A program made the translations under genes and the position numbers. Below the pieces are notes generated by a model, which saw only the letters and a list, made by a program, of their open reading frames with translations, was not told the DNA's origin and did not search any database. A stretch of DNA of 64,000 bases from Nectonema munidae (lineage: Eukaryota; Nematomorpha; Nectonematoida; Nectonematidae): positions 248,001 through 312,000 of the forward strand of contig JAUIRK010000909.1 of the NCBI GenBank assembly GCA_030549495.1, written 5' to 3'. Below, piece by piece: positions 40,108 to 52,772 of this stretch (position 1 is the first letter of the stretch; the number at the start of each line of letters is the position of its first letter).

Positions 40108-41572
40108 GTATGTCTCTGTTTTCTAGGTTCTAGATAATTTCATGCTAGCAATTTAATTTTACTGGCTTTAGACACATTATAGTCTACTTTGGGACGCAAA
40201 CCTAGTTAAATTAATTCACAATTATGTCACTAGGAAGATTTTTTCTAAAATCAAATTGCACTCAACCCAAGTTAATGCAGATAAGCGAACTTACTTTGAA
40301 TGCGATTTTTATATTTCTAGGATGTCCATTTTAAAGATGTGTTTTGCAGACCCTGCGAACCTGCACACAGTCTACACATCTTAGTAGCAACAGGTCAATG
40401 ATAGATGGTGTTATACTCGCAATTTTACTATTTTATTAAATTTTACCTAAATAACTAATTAACAACTAGATGTCTAAAATATTAATAAAGTGACAATTTT
40501 TTTATATTTTATTTTTTGAGAAAAAAATTAATTGTGTTTCTTGAAATTGTCCAGCCACGTTTAAAATAAAATTAGTAGTTCTTATACTACTAATATGGCT
40601 AACATTCTTATCCAAAAAAAGTATTCGTAGCAAGATTACTTTTTTGAAATATAAATTGAAAGATACAATAAGCTACGTTGTTAACACATACAAAACTGAC
40701 GAACATGGACCTCAAAATATCAGCCTGCCATGTTTCTATTTTTATAGATTTAAAATTTTACGTATATTTCGACTTCTCATAAGCAAATTTTATTATCAAA
40801 TTTAAGAGATCAAAATCTTAAATTTAGCTTCAAGATTTAACAAACAAACTCATTATATCAATAAAAATTTTGTGTGATGACCAGTGTAACCCCGTGTTCC
40901 GGCCTTCCCAAGAAATTAAAATCTTATGATTTAAATATATTGGAAAAGAAAGCAGACATATTAATTATATACTATAGGTGTAGCCACTCATGCTGCTCAT
41001 ATCTAAACTGTATTCTTTGTCTAAATAAAATAAGCTTGAAACGTGAAATAATTGACTCAAAATAATTGAATTGAATCTCGCGTAATTTGATTGATAAAAA
41101 CTAAAAAATTATTATTCATTAATTTTTATCCAATCATAACAAAGTGTTTGTGTTTGTATTTTTGCAAATCTATTTCGCACATTTTCTTTTAAAACAGACA
41201 TAATAGAATTGCAAAAAGAAGAAATAGAACTGAAAATTGTATATTAGTTATTCCTTTTCATTTTCTGACAGAATCAGAAGTAGCAGTCTAAAATAGATTG
41301 GACTCTCTTGAATTTTGCCTGTTTTTTGTTTGAAGATTTAATACGAAGCAAAAACCAGCTGACCTTTAATATTTGTTTGTTAGCTCTTTTTCCTATCGTT
41401 TTGCTGCATTTTATGTTGACACTAGACACTTTCGTATTTTTACATCAACTTATATATTAAATTTTCCTTATAATTCTTATTAAATCTACACCCAATTTAG
41501 TAAATTCAGGTATTTCTTTGCATAATTCTATTTTTATGTGGCTCTAACTTATCATTTATATACGAATTTTAG

Positions 41573-41596
41573 AACCGATTTTGGAAATTCCATCAG
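41573..41596 (+). CDS. Candidate 24-bp microexon (EPILEIPS-type)
   Basis: GAATTTTAG|...CATCAG|GTTAGT is exactly 24 bp, phase 1 both sides, and adds eight residues (E/K)PILEIPS. It is the same size and phase as the exon candidates at 44897 and 45351. Confidence 0.4.
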
Positions 41597-41615
41597 GTTA
41601 GTATAAAGAAAAAAC

Positions 41616-41770
41616 AAGTAGTAATATTACTAGTTGAATACCAAAAAAGTAGTAAAACTAATTTTTACTAAATATAAAGTTCCATTACTATCTAAAAATG
41701 TTATAAGTAGTAAAATTACCATTTGAATAGTAAATATGGATGTACTATTTATATAGTTAAAATTACTACT
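41616..41770. repeat. Possible short MITE with GTAGTAAT ends
   Basis: GTAGTAATATTACTAG at the left and AAAATTACTACT at the right are inverted. Several TAGTAAAATTAC-type words lie between. It starts 20 bp after a microexon candidate. AT-rich sequence makes chance matches likely. Confidence 0.3.
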
Positions 41771-43904
41771 AAATTGCGAAATAAATTATAAATTAAATTT
41801 TTGGAATAGTATTTTAAAAAAATCTTAATCATAGTTTAACTTATTATGAATTAATTTTTTTAAGTTATTGTATTTGGATGACGTTAATATGCATAGTTTA
41901 AATTATTTCATAAAAAAATTATGTACAATGTCCTATAACTATTTATTAAGTAAAATTTAAAAAATTACATAATCTATTCAACAAAACTAAAAAATCATAA
42001 CTTTTAAATTTAAGTTTTAAAAGTGTTCTGTTAATAATTTTTCAATTTAATTAATTAATAAACACATTTGTCAAACATCTTATTATCAAATGAGAATTAC
42101 TGTCTAACAAACTAACTAGCTCACTAACTAATCAACTCAATTAACTTGCCTTTGATTTAATCCAGTCATTCCTTTGAACGTCATTTAATGAGTGGCAAAA
42201 TGTGGCACTGCTTTGAGTTGTCATCCCTTTCAAAGCATCCCCAATTTTTCAGTATAAATTTTCTACATGCTTCACTAATCAATCAAAATTTATTAAATTC
42301 CTGATTTTACACAGTGTGATGTTCAATATATATTGATTGCCACCTAAAATTCATGTCAAAGTATAAATTAAAATATTTTGGAAGGTAGAGAGGAGAGAAT
42401 ATAGAAAATTAATTAATATTATTCGTATACCAAATAAAGAAAATATGTCAAATCAAATCTGGTTCCAAAAAGTTTTTCATAGATGCCTGACTTAGAGAAA
42501 TCTGTCTTAGAGAGATGGGAACTTCATCTGATTTTTGACCTCAAGTTTAACTCGATTTGATGATTCCGTGTGTAGGATTGCTCTTAGATATTGATTTCAA
42601 AATTCTCTCTTCCATGAAAATTTATATTATTTAGACAAGAAAAGAATTTACGCTACATAAACGAAACCTAAAGTTTTAGGTACAAAAGTAAGAAAAAATA
42701 AATCTACTTGTAAGTTTTTGACAAACAGAAATACGAAAAATAAATTAAAAAGTATAATCATATTTTAAAAAGATTTATTCGAAATTTTCAATTCAATACT
42801 TGCATCCAAGAAATATTATTTTGCATTTATTTATCATTTTAATTAAAAAACAAACTTTTCAACATTTCCATATTTTAGATGTAAATAACTTTCTATTTCG
42901 TAAAAAATTGATCAGGTATTCATCTTTAAATTCATAATTTCAAACATTTTTTCACTCTAACTTATGCTAAAAATGAATTCAAAATGGCCGAATAAGCATA
43001 AAAGATATTGAGTTAAAATTTGAACGATATTTTTGGAGAAAATTGCATCACAGATCAAAACATTGATTAACACTTTTTATAAAATGTTTAAATAAAATGA
43101 TAGATCTAAAACTTTTAGGTGCATTCCATTATAAACACCTTTAAGAGTGTATCTCTAAGTTATGAGTTCTCTTCAGATAATTCAGAATTTTGGAAAAAAT
43201 TATTTGAATGACAGTTTTGAGGTAGATGTTTCATCGACTACCTTGTAAATCAGCTAGGGATTTTAAGAAATTTCAAGATGATATAATTAAGCCAATTATA
43301 TATAATAAATGTTTAGCAACCTCCCCTTCTCTGTCATGATTTTCCAAAATATATAGACAACTTGTTTGCCATCCCTTATCTGTATACTACGATGGTTTCT
43401 ATTCCATAGTTTGCTATGTGCATATTTTGATACAAATGATTAGGAAGACAAGGTTCACCTTTCTATTCATATTTTGCTATAGATGTAAGATTTGATATAC
43501 CTCATTATTAAAAATGAAGAAGAAAATTTATTATAATGAAAACAAACAAACAACCAAAGAAGACTAATTAATTAAGGACACACAGACTTACACGACACAT
43601 CTTCACATATATATTAATGAATACATCATGTGGTGTAAAAATAAGACGAGTGAAACAACAGAAAACAATTGAAATCATAAAGAAAATAAATGAAATCATA
43701 AAGTTTGCGTAGTTCCAAAGGTTTATGAAAACCGCAAACATGACATTCGCAAAAAAAATATATTAATTGTATTTAACTTGAGTATTTACATGAAAACAAT
43801 TTTTGTTACACACACGTGGCAGTTTGTAGTTGTCTGTTAAAAGAAGCTTGGACAATGTTTTGAATTTTTTGTCTTTCACCAATTAAACTTTTGTGACATT
43901 CATA
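41771..43904. other. Gene-less stretch within the candidate microexon gene
   Basis: AT-rich, no convincing exon or element. The 3' tail of the LINE at 43.9 kb may extend into its right end. Confidence 0.4.
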
Positions 43905-44740
43905 AAAATCGACAACTTTTTACCTTATGGACAGTTTTGAAAGTGCTAACCTGAAATTTGGTTTGTTCAATGAGAGTGGACAGCGAAAAGAATAAGAGTC
44001 TTCCTGTTTGTACGTAATGAGGTTCAGAAAAAGTCCATGCGTCGCATTAAATGAAGAAATGAGAAATAGTCCAATTTTTTGGGAGAAGAGATCTTTGAGT
44101 TTAAGAAGATCATATTCCACAAACAAGTTGTTAGTATGAGAATATTTGCTTGTACGGCCAACATATCTTATCGCTTTTTTGTACAAAACTTGAAGAGAAT
44201 GCGAGTTTGCATGTCCAAAATTTATCAAACTGCAAGAAAGGAGTTTTTAATAAAAGCAATTTGACATAAAAGGGAAAATACTTTATATAATATTTTTACA
44301 TGCCTGTGATTTTACTGAGTTTCATTGAAAGATTAGTAATGTGGCTATGGAAATTCAATTTACTATCAATATGTAAACCAATGAGATCAAATTCCGTCAC
44401 AACATCAAGGTCTTCTTTTTGAAACAAAGATAAAACAGGTTGAGAACTTGAAGAAATAATCATGGCTTTAGTTTTCAATTTATTAATTGTCAAGTTATTG
44501 TAAGCGAACCATCGTTTAACTTAAAAAAAATTCTCAGAAAAGGAGAGATTCTTATATGAAGGGGCCGGAAAAAGAAAAGTTACGTCATCTGCGTAGATTA
44601 AGTAGTCAAAAAACTTAGAAGTTATGATCAAATATATTTTTCATTTGAGTAGACGATGTTACAGAAGTTATTACCTAAAAGTCCAATATTATACCTTTTA
44701 CTACATTGACTGATTTGTTATGATGTCAACCTTGAGGGAG
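43905..44740 (-). mobile_element. LINE fragment with reverse transcriptase YADD box (decayed)
   Basis: On the minus strand YLIYADDVTFLFPAP, the reverse transcriptase catalytic box, lies near 44600. NKLKTKAMIISSS and FDLIGLHIDSKLNFHSHITN follow at 44493-44296, then VLYKKAIRYVGRTSKYSHTN at 44228-43920. The order is that of a jockey/CR1-like element. Frameshifts separate the pieces, and both ends are missing. Confidence 0.75.
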
Positions 44741-44896
44741 GGCCAGGGAGCAATTTAGCTAAAACTTGACAAAGATTGACAATAAGAGGAGGGAGGTTGG
44801 AAAAGGATTTACTAAAACATAAGTAAGTTCAAATTATCCCAAATTTTAAACTCATTTAATTATTCCGAAATAAGCTTATTTTTTGTCTTCCTGCAG

Positions 44897-44920
44897 ATGA
44901 ATGGTCTCCAAAAAATATAT
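44897..44920 (+). CDS. Candidate 24-bp microexon (DEWSPKNI)
   Basis: A good acceptor (CTTCCTGCAG) is followed by 24 bp and a weak GTTTAA donor, phase 1 both sides, giving DEWSPKNI. The donor is poor, so this is less certain than its neighbours. Confidence 0.25.
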
Positions 44921-45121
44921 GTTTAATAAAATACCATAAAGATCGATAGACATTTTAGAATTTAAAAACGACAAATTAGAACTAAAAAAAAGATAATTTA
45001 GAAGTAAAAATTGTATATAACACATAAACATTTCAGCCAATCAGAATGTTTTCATGAAATAAAATCAGAGTAAAAAGTTTTCGCATTTAGAGTAAAGAAT
45101 ATCCAACGTTTTTGTTTTGTT

Positions 45122-45250
45122 GTATTTTTATTTGTGAGTATTGCATCCAGGGAAAGAATAATCTGGGAAAACGGAATGGAGACTGATGTCGCGATACGAC
45201 TTCTAACCTGCCAACACTCCCACATCTATAGTCCATCTGTCGAAAAACTT
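45122..45250 (-). repeat. tRNA-derived SINE, family 2, decayed copy
   Basis: The reverse strand shares TATTCTTTCCCTGGATGCAA and TACTCACAAATAAA with the 3' part of the copy at 38725. The tRNA-like head is eroded. Confidence 0.45.
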
Positions 45251-45350
45251 CTAACTTTAGCTTTTATATTGTTAAGATGTCAAAGGTAAATTCATCATTC
45301 GTATAAGTTTTTAATAGTAGCGTAATTTTACTTTTTCTCTTTTTTTTAAG

Positions 45351-45374
45351 CTGAAGAATTTTCAAATTCTAGCG
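45351..45374 (+). CDS. Candidate 24-bp microexon (AEEFSNSS)
   Basis: A long pyrimidine tract ending TTTTTAAG, 24 bp and the donor GTAATT give phase 1 on both sides and the residues AEEFSNSS. It is the best-bordered of the 24-bp set. Confidence 0.45.
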
Positions 45375-45631
45375 GTAATTGCATGTTTTTATAATCTTTA
45401 TATAATGATAAATCCTTTCCATGCAAAATAAACATATCATTTTGATATGAACCGAAAAGGTAGGCGGCAGCTGTTTGATTTTAAAACAAAACTCCTTAAA
45501 TCAATTCATTCATATCGATTTTATTATATCAAACTTCTCTTAGTATTCTATTTTTAATTGATTTATTTTCTTTTTTTAAGATTTTTTGCTTTAAATTTAT
45601 TGATAATATAGTTAAGGGGGAGTCGGCGCAC

Positions 45632-45802
45632 GAAAAGAATTGTAAAAAGGAAGAAATGATCTTTATTATCTCGACTTTGCAATAATACACAAATTGTTTT
45701 GAATCTTCATAAAGGTCTTAACGTCGAAGTATTGATTTATTCCCCCCTTTATTGTCAAGTCGAGATAATAGAGATTAATTTTTTCTTTTTACAATTCTTT
45801 TC
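45632..45802. repeat. Long imperfect inverted repeat (foldback MITE)
   Basis: Left arm GAAAAGAATTGTAAAAAGGA ... ATTATCTCGACTTTGCAATA at 45632-45688. The right arm at 45749-45802 is its inverse with few differences. The loop is about 60 bp. The transcript would form a hairpin of roughly 55 bp. Confidence 0.8.
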
Positions 45803-46326
45803 TTTTAACTTCATTATTTTGAAAAGAGTTTAAGTCACAAAATTTCAATGTTCTTTTTTTAAAGAGAAGTCTTGTTATTTTTGAACTTGATCCCCCAAAG
45901 TACATTTATTTTAAAAAATGCCCAAAGTACATTTATCTATTTTTTATTGAAAACATAATAATTATTTTTGTAAGGAATCTAAAAGAATCGTTTTTAATTA
46001 GTACTTTGGATACTTACTTATATTTTATTATTAAAGCAAATAGTCTCCATACCGTCTAACTAACAATACAATCAACTATGACAATATTTATTTAATACAT
46101 AATATATTACTATTTATAAAAGATTGTGTATTGTGCCTAGTAGAGTAATCTGCAATCTAAAACACTCTAATCAGAGATGAGTTTTTGTGAAGTATTGAAT
46201 CACGTGTAAGATATTATTTTTTAAAGCGTCAAATTATATTTAAGCAAGGATGGGTAATTATTATAATATTAAATACATTTTCGCTCTTCAAAATGTTCTA
46301 ATCATCATGTTAACATTCCTTTTCAG

Positions 46327-46335
46327 AATTTCAGA
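46327..46335 (+). CDS. Candidate 9-bp microexon (EFQ)
   Basis: CCTTTTCAG|AATTTCAGA|GTAATT is phase 1 on both sides and would add Glu-Phe-Gln. It may be a chance match. Confidence 0.25.
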
Positions 46336-47574
46336 GTAATTTTTAACTTCAATCTATTAAACATATGACAGCGTCTCGAACCATCCTAAACAAATTATAT
46401 TAGAGAAAAGACGTGAAAAATATTATAAAAACTAGTTTCCAGACACAATCGGCCTTAATCCAAGGTCGATAAAAGATTTTATTTGTCTATGATTGTACAC
46501 GACCCTGTACGAGAGATCATTCGCTTCCAAAGTGTGCCTCTTTTTCTATTATATAAGCATATACGTATGCGGATTCATAAGTTTAACGCCAAAATAGATT
46601 CCTTTCGATTTAGAAGATACCTTGTAAAGAAATATGTGCAAACTTTTTGCAAGGGGCAAATTCATCGTCCAATGATGTATTTTGTGCATGGTAATTCGAG
46701 CAAATTGGCTTATGCCCTCTTGAAGAAACTATTTCTCCTCTCTCTACCTTAGTTTTCCTGTGTGCATTTCAAATAAGTATTTACGTTTAAAGTCTAGAAT
46801 TACTTTTACTTAGGAGGCAGACAAATAGTTTGCATCCATTGTTTCTGCCTTCTTATAGAAAATAAATACTTTATATTGCTATATGCTCAAATTTGAAAAA
46901 ATTTTTGGTGGACCTTCATCCCCCATCTTGGTTCAAATTTCTGTCTACACTACTCTCAAATATACAACATTTTCTAAAGACTTTGTAAAGCATTAGCTTT
47001 TGTATCAATTAAATCAAGTTTTATGATTTGATAATACTAAATTTCAATTTATTTTTTCCTTTTTTTCAACATAAGAATCTTTACTTTATATTTAGAGGAT
47101 GGTGGTAAGCTATATTTTTTCACTTTTGTGCAACGTAGATAAATGATTGGAGAGTTCATAGAAAATAATTTTTGTAAAATACAATAAAGGATTCTCCGAT
47201 ATTTAAGGTCACGTTCGCAAAACTTTTTAAGACCTGTCACCTTAAAAGTGAACAGATAAGGAATTAAACTGCTTCTAAGTCAAAAGTTCCAAAAAACGCT
47301 TTCAAAAAAGAATGTCAAATTTGTGCATTTTAATTGGGGAAAAAAATAAAAACGATTCTCTCGGAGCGTTAAATTTTTTTCATTAAAAACGCTAATCATT
47401 TTGAATACAGAGAGATTCCAAGTCTATTATATGGATTGGACAGACTAAAGGGCAGTGCTGATGATGCCCATTACAGCGTTGACCGAAAAAATATAAAAAT
47501 TAAAGAAAGACAATGGAAAAGATGTAGGGCTAATTAATTTGTTAGGTTGTTCGATAGAATATTGGAAAGTTTAA
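46336..47574. other. Gene-less stretch with one unexplained open frame
   Basis: A + strand frame at 46483-46752 (89 codons) is unusually even in composition (contains RIHKFNAKIDSFRFRRYLVK), but it has no recognised domain, and neither end has a convincing splice site. It is left as unassigned. Confidence 0.3.
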
Positions 47575-47712
47575 TTAACCCATTTACGACCAATGTTCCT
47601 ATTTGGGAACATAAGTAATTTCATCTTCGTCTGCTTTTTTCAATGACTTTGAATATAAATCGTCTGCGTTTTTTTAAATATCGTCTGCTTTGCTTGGTCT
47701 TAAATGGGTTAA
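47575..47712. mobile_element. piggyBac-type MITE, family 1 (opposite orientation)
   Basis: TTAACCCATTTACGACC ... GGTCTTAAATGGGTTAA, the reverse orientation of the copy at 12717. The three GCAGACGA words appear as TCGTCTGC. TTAA is on both sides. Confidence 0.9.
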
Positions 47713-48845
47713 AATGTTCACACTCTTTTCCCAAAATTATTCACGCCATAAGGTATCCGTGTTTTGTCCGTACATAACAGACCTACAAGTAGTATAACTA
47801 TTAATTTATTTTTGTAGATCGCCAACACAACCTTTCATAAACGAATGACTTAAGCAACTCCTTACCTCTTATCCCTTTAGTTATTTGAAAAGGCGGAGTA
47901 TTTTGAAAAATAATTTTGTTCCAAATAAATTCTAACTTTTATCCTTTTCTGTCAAATTTATTGAAACGTTGAAAGTTAAAGATAAGACATGGTATAGAAA
48001 ATCGCTTAACAAAATCACGTTTCTGCATCAGTGTAGAGAAAGGCAACGAGCACAGATGAACCAGGATTATACATTTATTATCTCATTTCTCTTCTTCTAT
48101 GAGTTTTACATCTTTCAACTGCATCCGGTAGATTTTTTATACCGCCAAAGATGTTAGCTGAAATTTAGGAAGACCTCAAGAGTACCTACCATCCTCTCCC
48201 CCTGCCTCCATGAATCAGCCCTTGTCTTTAAGCCAGAAAAGCAAGATAAAATGTGAGAATAATTAAACTATTTCACTCTTATCAAACGCTATTTGTATAC
48301 GCCAACATGTGTGTCCATGTGCAACAAAAAGATCTTTATATCCATTTTTCCATTGTATCATATAGAAGTTTTAAATGGTTGTATGCATTTCCTGTTCGCA
48401 TTTTATAGCCAAATCCCAGCTCTTATTCTGCATATCAGTTGAATACTTCAGCTGTGTCGATGCGTAAAAAATAAGAAAAATTAACATAACATAACATATG
48501 GGTTAAGTAAAATGCCATAGACACTATAAAACAGGAATACACTTTTAATATAGCGCTCAACAATATGAAACTCTAGTTCCTTAAAAATATTTTTAAGCAA
48601 TATTTTAATTATACTAGTTGTTTTATCAAAATTTTTTTATAAATTTAAAAAAATAATATTTTTTAAAATTGGTTATTTTTAATTATTTATTTACTTAAAA
48701 AAAAATTCTTTTTTTTAATTTTCTTGAAATAAAAAAAATTTATTTTAATTTTATTTTAAATTGTTAATTTTTTCAAAATGTAATTAAAAAATTTGCAGAT
48801 TAACTTTTTAGTTATTTATTTTAGTCTAGGGGATATTCGCTAATA

Positions 48846-51249
48846 CGCTGTCTCCCAAACTTTTTCAGACCATCGCCCACCAAAGTTCCAGAAACTTTTC
48901 TAATGCCCCCTATTAAAAAATTGATACACAAATACAAATAAAAATATTTCCATAAAAAATGTTTTGTTTATTTAAAAAGTTAGATATATGTTTTTTTCAA
49001 TGCGATGGATGAGTTTGATGTTTATTTGCTAAGGCTTCTATATTTGATTCTATGCTGCTAAGAAGGAGTCTTACGTCACCTCTGTTTCTTCGATTTGCAA
49101 ACGATTTTTGTCTGCTGAGAAGCTGTGGAAACTGCGTTCATCCATATACGTAGTAGGAAAAGCAATGAAATTTTTCCATAATTTTGGAAATTTACAGGAA
49201 TGCAGGGTTGAAACCAAAAGGTTTGATATGATTGTTTGAAGAGAGGCTTCAACTTGAAGTCATTTTTTAAGAGAATCAATTCTTCTTGCGTTTCACATTT
49301 TGTTTCATCTGTTGTATCATAAAGAAAAGGATTGATGAGCCAGTCAGGTATTGTTATATTAATAAGATCATGATATCTAAATGTCATATTTTTGTGTAGA
49401 AAGGTCAAATGCTCACAATAAACAAGGAGATCATCTATTGTAGGGCAATCAAACGTCAAGTCTTTTTTGAGCATATTCAAATTTGAAAATTGGGATAGCT
49501 CTCCACGACCAATATTTTGTCTGAAAAGTGAGAGTTTTTCAATGAATGCACAAATAACAGATTTTGTCTTGATGAGATTTATCTCATATCCTATTTAGTT
49601 TGTTAAATATGGTGAACAGATGTTTCAAGTTGGCCACATCACGCTTGCAAGTTACGAGCTCATCACTTAGCGAAGCACATTTATTTTTTCTGAGAAAAGT
49701 TATGATAGTCTCAAATAGAGAGTAAAACCGCCACAACGAATTTCCTCTTGATAACCACCGTAGTTCGGTGTGTACAAGCATGCGATCAAATTCTTCATTG
49801 TTGTCTTTGCAAAAATTGACGAAATAATTTCGAGTAATTACATTTTATTTTGTTCACTGCTGATATAATGTCATCAAGAGATTTATGAAGACGTTCATTC
49901 AAGTCTTTTGCAACTAAGTGCTGGCGATGAATAACACAGTGAACCATGAGGAAATTGGGAACATGTTTTTTTAAAAAAGCAAGGAAATCTTTTTGTCTTC
50001 ACATTAAGGCTGAAGCTCCACCAGTAGAACAAGCAACGATATTACGCAAAGGAATTTCTTTCCCTTTGAAGAACGCATAAACTTTATTGAGAATTGATTC
50101 GCCTTTAGTGCCAGTTTCAAGTTCATCAGCAAAAAAACTCTTGTGAAACTTTTCCATCTACCGGACATACGCCAAAAGCAATGCTTCATTACTTGGAAGA
50201 GTAGATTCGTCCAACTGCAAACTCAATTGTTGACTTTTGAGCGTCTCATATAAAGTTTCTTCAATATTGCACGCCATCTCATCAATTCTTCTTTGTACTG
50301 AATTATTACTAAGTGGAATTGAATTCAAAATAGTTTTGGAAAAAGGATGATGCACTACAGTACTGAGAACTTCTTCTATAGTTGGTAAAATAAGTTGTTC
50401 TCCAATTGTGTGAGGTTTCCCTGATTTAGCAATCAATTTTGAAATATTGTATGAACAAACAAGCCAATCATCACGCTTTTGTGATAAACAATGAAATTCG
50501 ATTTCGGTTTTTAAATTTATCACGTAAGTTTTTGAAATATGAAATATTTTCATTTGCTTTGTCTGAATGCATTTTGTTCAAATGTTCGAAAAGCCTGGCT
50601 GGTTTCATTGTTTCATTTGAAAATACCTTTTCGCAAAGGAGACACATCGGCTGTTGTTCATTTTTAAAAAATGGAATAAACCCAAACTTACTGTCGACAC
50701 TTTTTCATTGAACTTTCCGCCATTTTCAAAATGAGAAAAACAAAGTTATAGCTATGAATAAAGCAAATAGATTAACACAAAAGAAGTAAAAAATGATGAA
50801 TGATTAGAGCTCAAACACGGGTTCTTTAATTGATTTGAATCACGTTTTTTAACATCAATCACATAGAAAATACTTTGTTTTAGCTTTCAAAAGAGTAATG
50901 CAGTTCATGGGTAATTTGCTTTGACGTCTGTATCTGTGAATCATGTGCAAGCTATGTGCACGTGAGGCGAATAAAAAGGTCAGAGAAAAATATCCGAAAC
51001 ATGGGGAGAGAAGAACACATCATACATAAGCTTTTGTGAAAGCTCTCATATTTAGACATGTTGAATGTATTATTCCGAGCTATCACGAGTTTCAATGTTC
51101 TCGTGAGCTTAAAAATAATTATATGGAAAATTCTACAGCGCCCTTTTGCGCGACTCTAAGGCCCCCTATCGTGAGCAAAACATTTGACCCTCCCTTGTGT
51201 CTTGATAACGCCCCCTATAGGGCGCTACCGCCCACTTTGGGAAACAGTG
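48846..51249 (-). mobile_element. Decayed autonomous-type hAT transposon
   Basis: Ends CGCTGTCTCCCAAA (left) and TTTGGGAAACAGTG (right). Flanking 8-mers CGCTAATA (48838-48845) and CTCTAATA (51250-51257) match at 7 of 8. On the minus strand a BED finger lies near 50700-50580 (CLLCEKVFSN ... LFEHLNKMH). KSGKPHTIGEQLILPTIEEV and LSLQLDESTLPS follow in 50553-50158, LVHTELRWLSRGNSLWRFYS at 49781, and an eroded C-terminal part at 49480-49076. Multiple breaks. It lies in the gap between the microexon candidates and the 52.7-kb exon. Confidence 0.82.
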
Positions 51250-51497
51250 CTCTAATAGGTTGGGAGGGAGATCAGAGCAACTTTCCTTAATGTTGCTCTT
51301 CCAAAATTGGAAAGTCACCATGGATCGACAATTTTAGAATTTGATTCAAATAAATTAAAACAACAAATATCATGTTCTCTAGTTGGATAATAAACATTAA
51401 ATGAGTCCTTAATTCTACCTATTTAAAAGTGTTCTAGTTGAGTTTTGCATGTTTTAAATATTTATTTTTTTTTGTAAATATTTATATGGGGATTTTT

Positions 51498-51653
51498 AGG
51501 GGCGTGCGTAAGGTTGTTTTAATAGGGGATTCGATAACTCAAAGTCTTGGCTCAATCCCCCACAAGGCCTAATTTTTTATAATTTGATACAAGTGGTGCA
51601 ATTATGCCTTCTTGATGAAAACACTCCACAGTACATTTACCTTTATAAGTAGG
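51498..51653 (+). repeat. tRNA-derived SINE, family 1, decayed copy
   Basis: GGGGCGTGCGTAAGG, GATTCGATAACTCAAAGTCT, then GGCTCAATCCC at the B-box position and GCCTTCTTGATGAAAACACT aligns along its length with the reverse strand of 14819-14956. The B-box has decayed. Confidence 0.65.
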
Positions 51654-52698
51654 AGTAATTAAAACAGATGAAGTAATCACAATTGAGCTTCATCAATTCC
51701 AAATAATATAAATTTTAATCGTATCTTTTATAAAAAATTCTTTTTCAATTTAGAAAAGAAACTGACAAGGTGTAAGACATAATTTTTTTCACCGCATATA
51801 ACTAACTTATTGAACTGACATATTTTTATTTTATATTCAATAATGATCATTATTGCTAACTTACACAATTGCTTCCCAAAAGTTTCAAGCACCACCCCCC
51901 CCCTCATCTCCATAAAACCAAAATGTCCAATTCAGCTAATATTCATTTTATTTCATATTTAGCTTTAAGTGCCAACATTTAGAAGTCTAATCGTCTTCCT
52001 GCATTTTAAATGAAATTTTATGTAAAGCAGAGTTGATACCATTTTTAGGGGTTGGTGCGGTTGTGTACATCCGCATTGGCACGCATATTTTATTGCATTC
52101 TTTTTATGCGACCCTCGATTCATCTCAAAATTTGAAAAATTTTATTCACAAGTATTTTTCGCAAACTTTTCAAAACGTCATCTCAAAAACATGAATGCTT
52201 TGTCACGCTTTAAAATCACTGCAAATCCTTTTGCTCAAAATTTTTCAAAAAATGTGTTTAAAAGCATTATAGGTTTGTTGAGATGCCACCCTCTCTAACA
52301 CTCTCCATGTCAAAGCGACATTTTAAAAAAATATGCTCCCTGAATAACAAATCAAATATAAATAACTATAGTTAAATAAACTAACAAGTTAGCTAAATAC
52401 CTAGTATTTTTGAAAAGCGGATTCATAAAGCATAGATTTTTGAATGAAGGAGCGGGTTATAACAATTATATTATTTAAAAAATAGGAAATTATATCACAA
52501 TTAATGATGAAAAATATGCCTAAGTTATAACATTGTTTACAACAGGCAGTGGGTTATAAGGGACAATATTGCTTGGCCCAATGTGCGTCACTTATAACGG
52601 CATTAAAATGTTCAAAAATCAAGTTTAAATACTGCTTCTTTTTTTTCCAGATATATTCTATTATTTACATATTTTCATTGTATTTCAAATGATTTCAG

Positions 52699-52772
52699 TT
52701 CTGTACCGTGTTGGAGTGTGTTTCCTACTCGATAAAGTTAGTGAAGTTGACGCGAAATACAGCGCAAAATAT
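52699..52772 (+). CDS. Probable 74-bp exon upstream of the metalloprotease exons
   Basis: Acceptor AATGATTTCAG and donor TAT|GTAATT enclose an open frame, phase 1 in and phase 0 out: VLYRVGVCFLLDKVSEVDAK then YSAKY. The outgoing phase fits the 57167 exon. Its content could correspond to the N-terminal half of a reprolysin domain, but similarity is too weak to be sure. Third-position GC is higher than in the surrounding intron sequence. Confidence 0.5.

Noticed and set aside
40357-40393. Further microexons of the secreted-protein gene near TTTTGCAG
   Set aside because: The phase-1 frame meets a stop before a usable donor, or gives a length that is not a multiple of three.
41271-41290. Microexon after TTTCTGACAG
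   Set aside because: The frame hits a stop within 20 bp and no donor gives a phase-preserving exon.
46483-46752. 89-codon + strand frame as a gene
   Set aside because: No recognised domain, no good splice site or start context, and it lies among intron-like sequence. Kept only as an unassigned frame.
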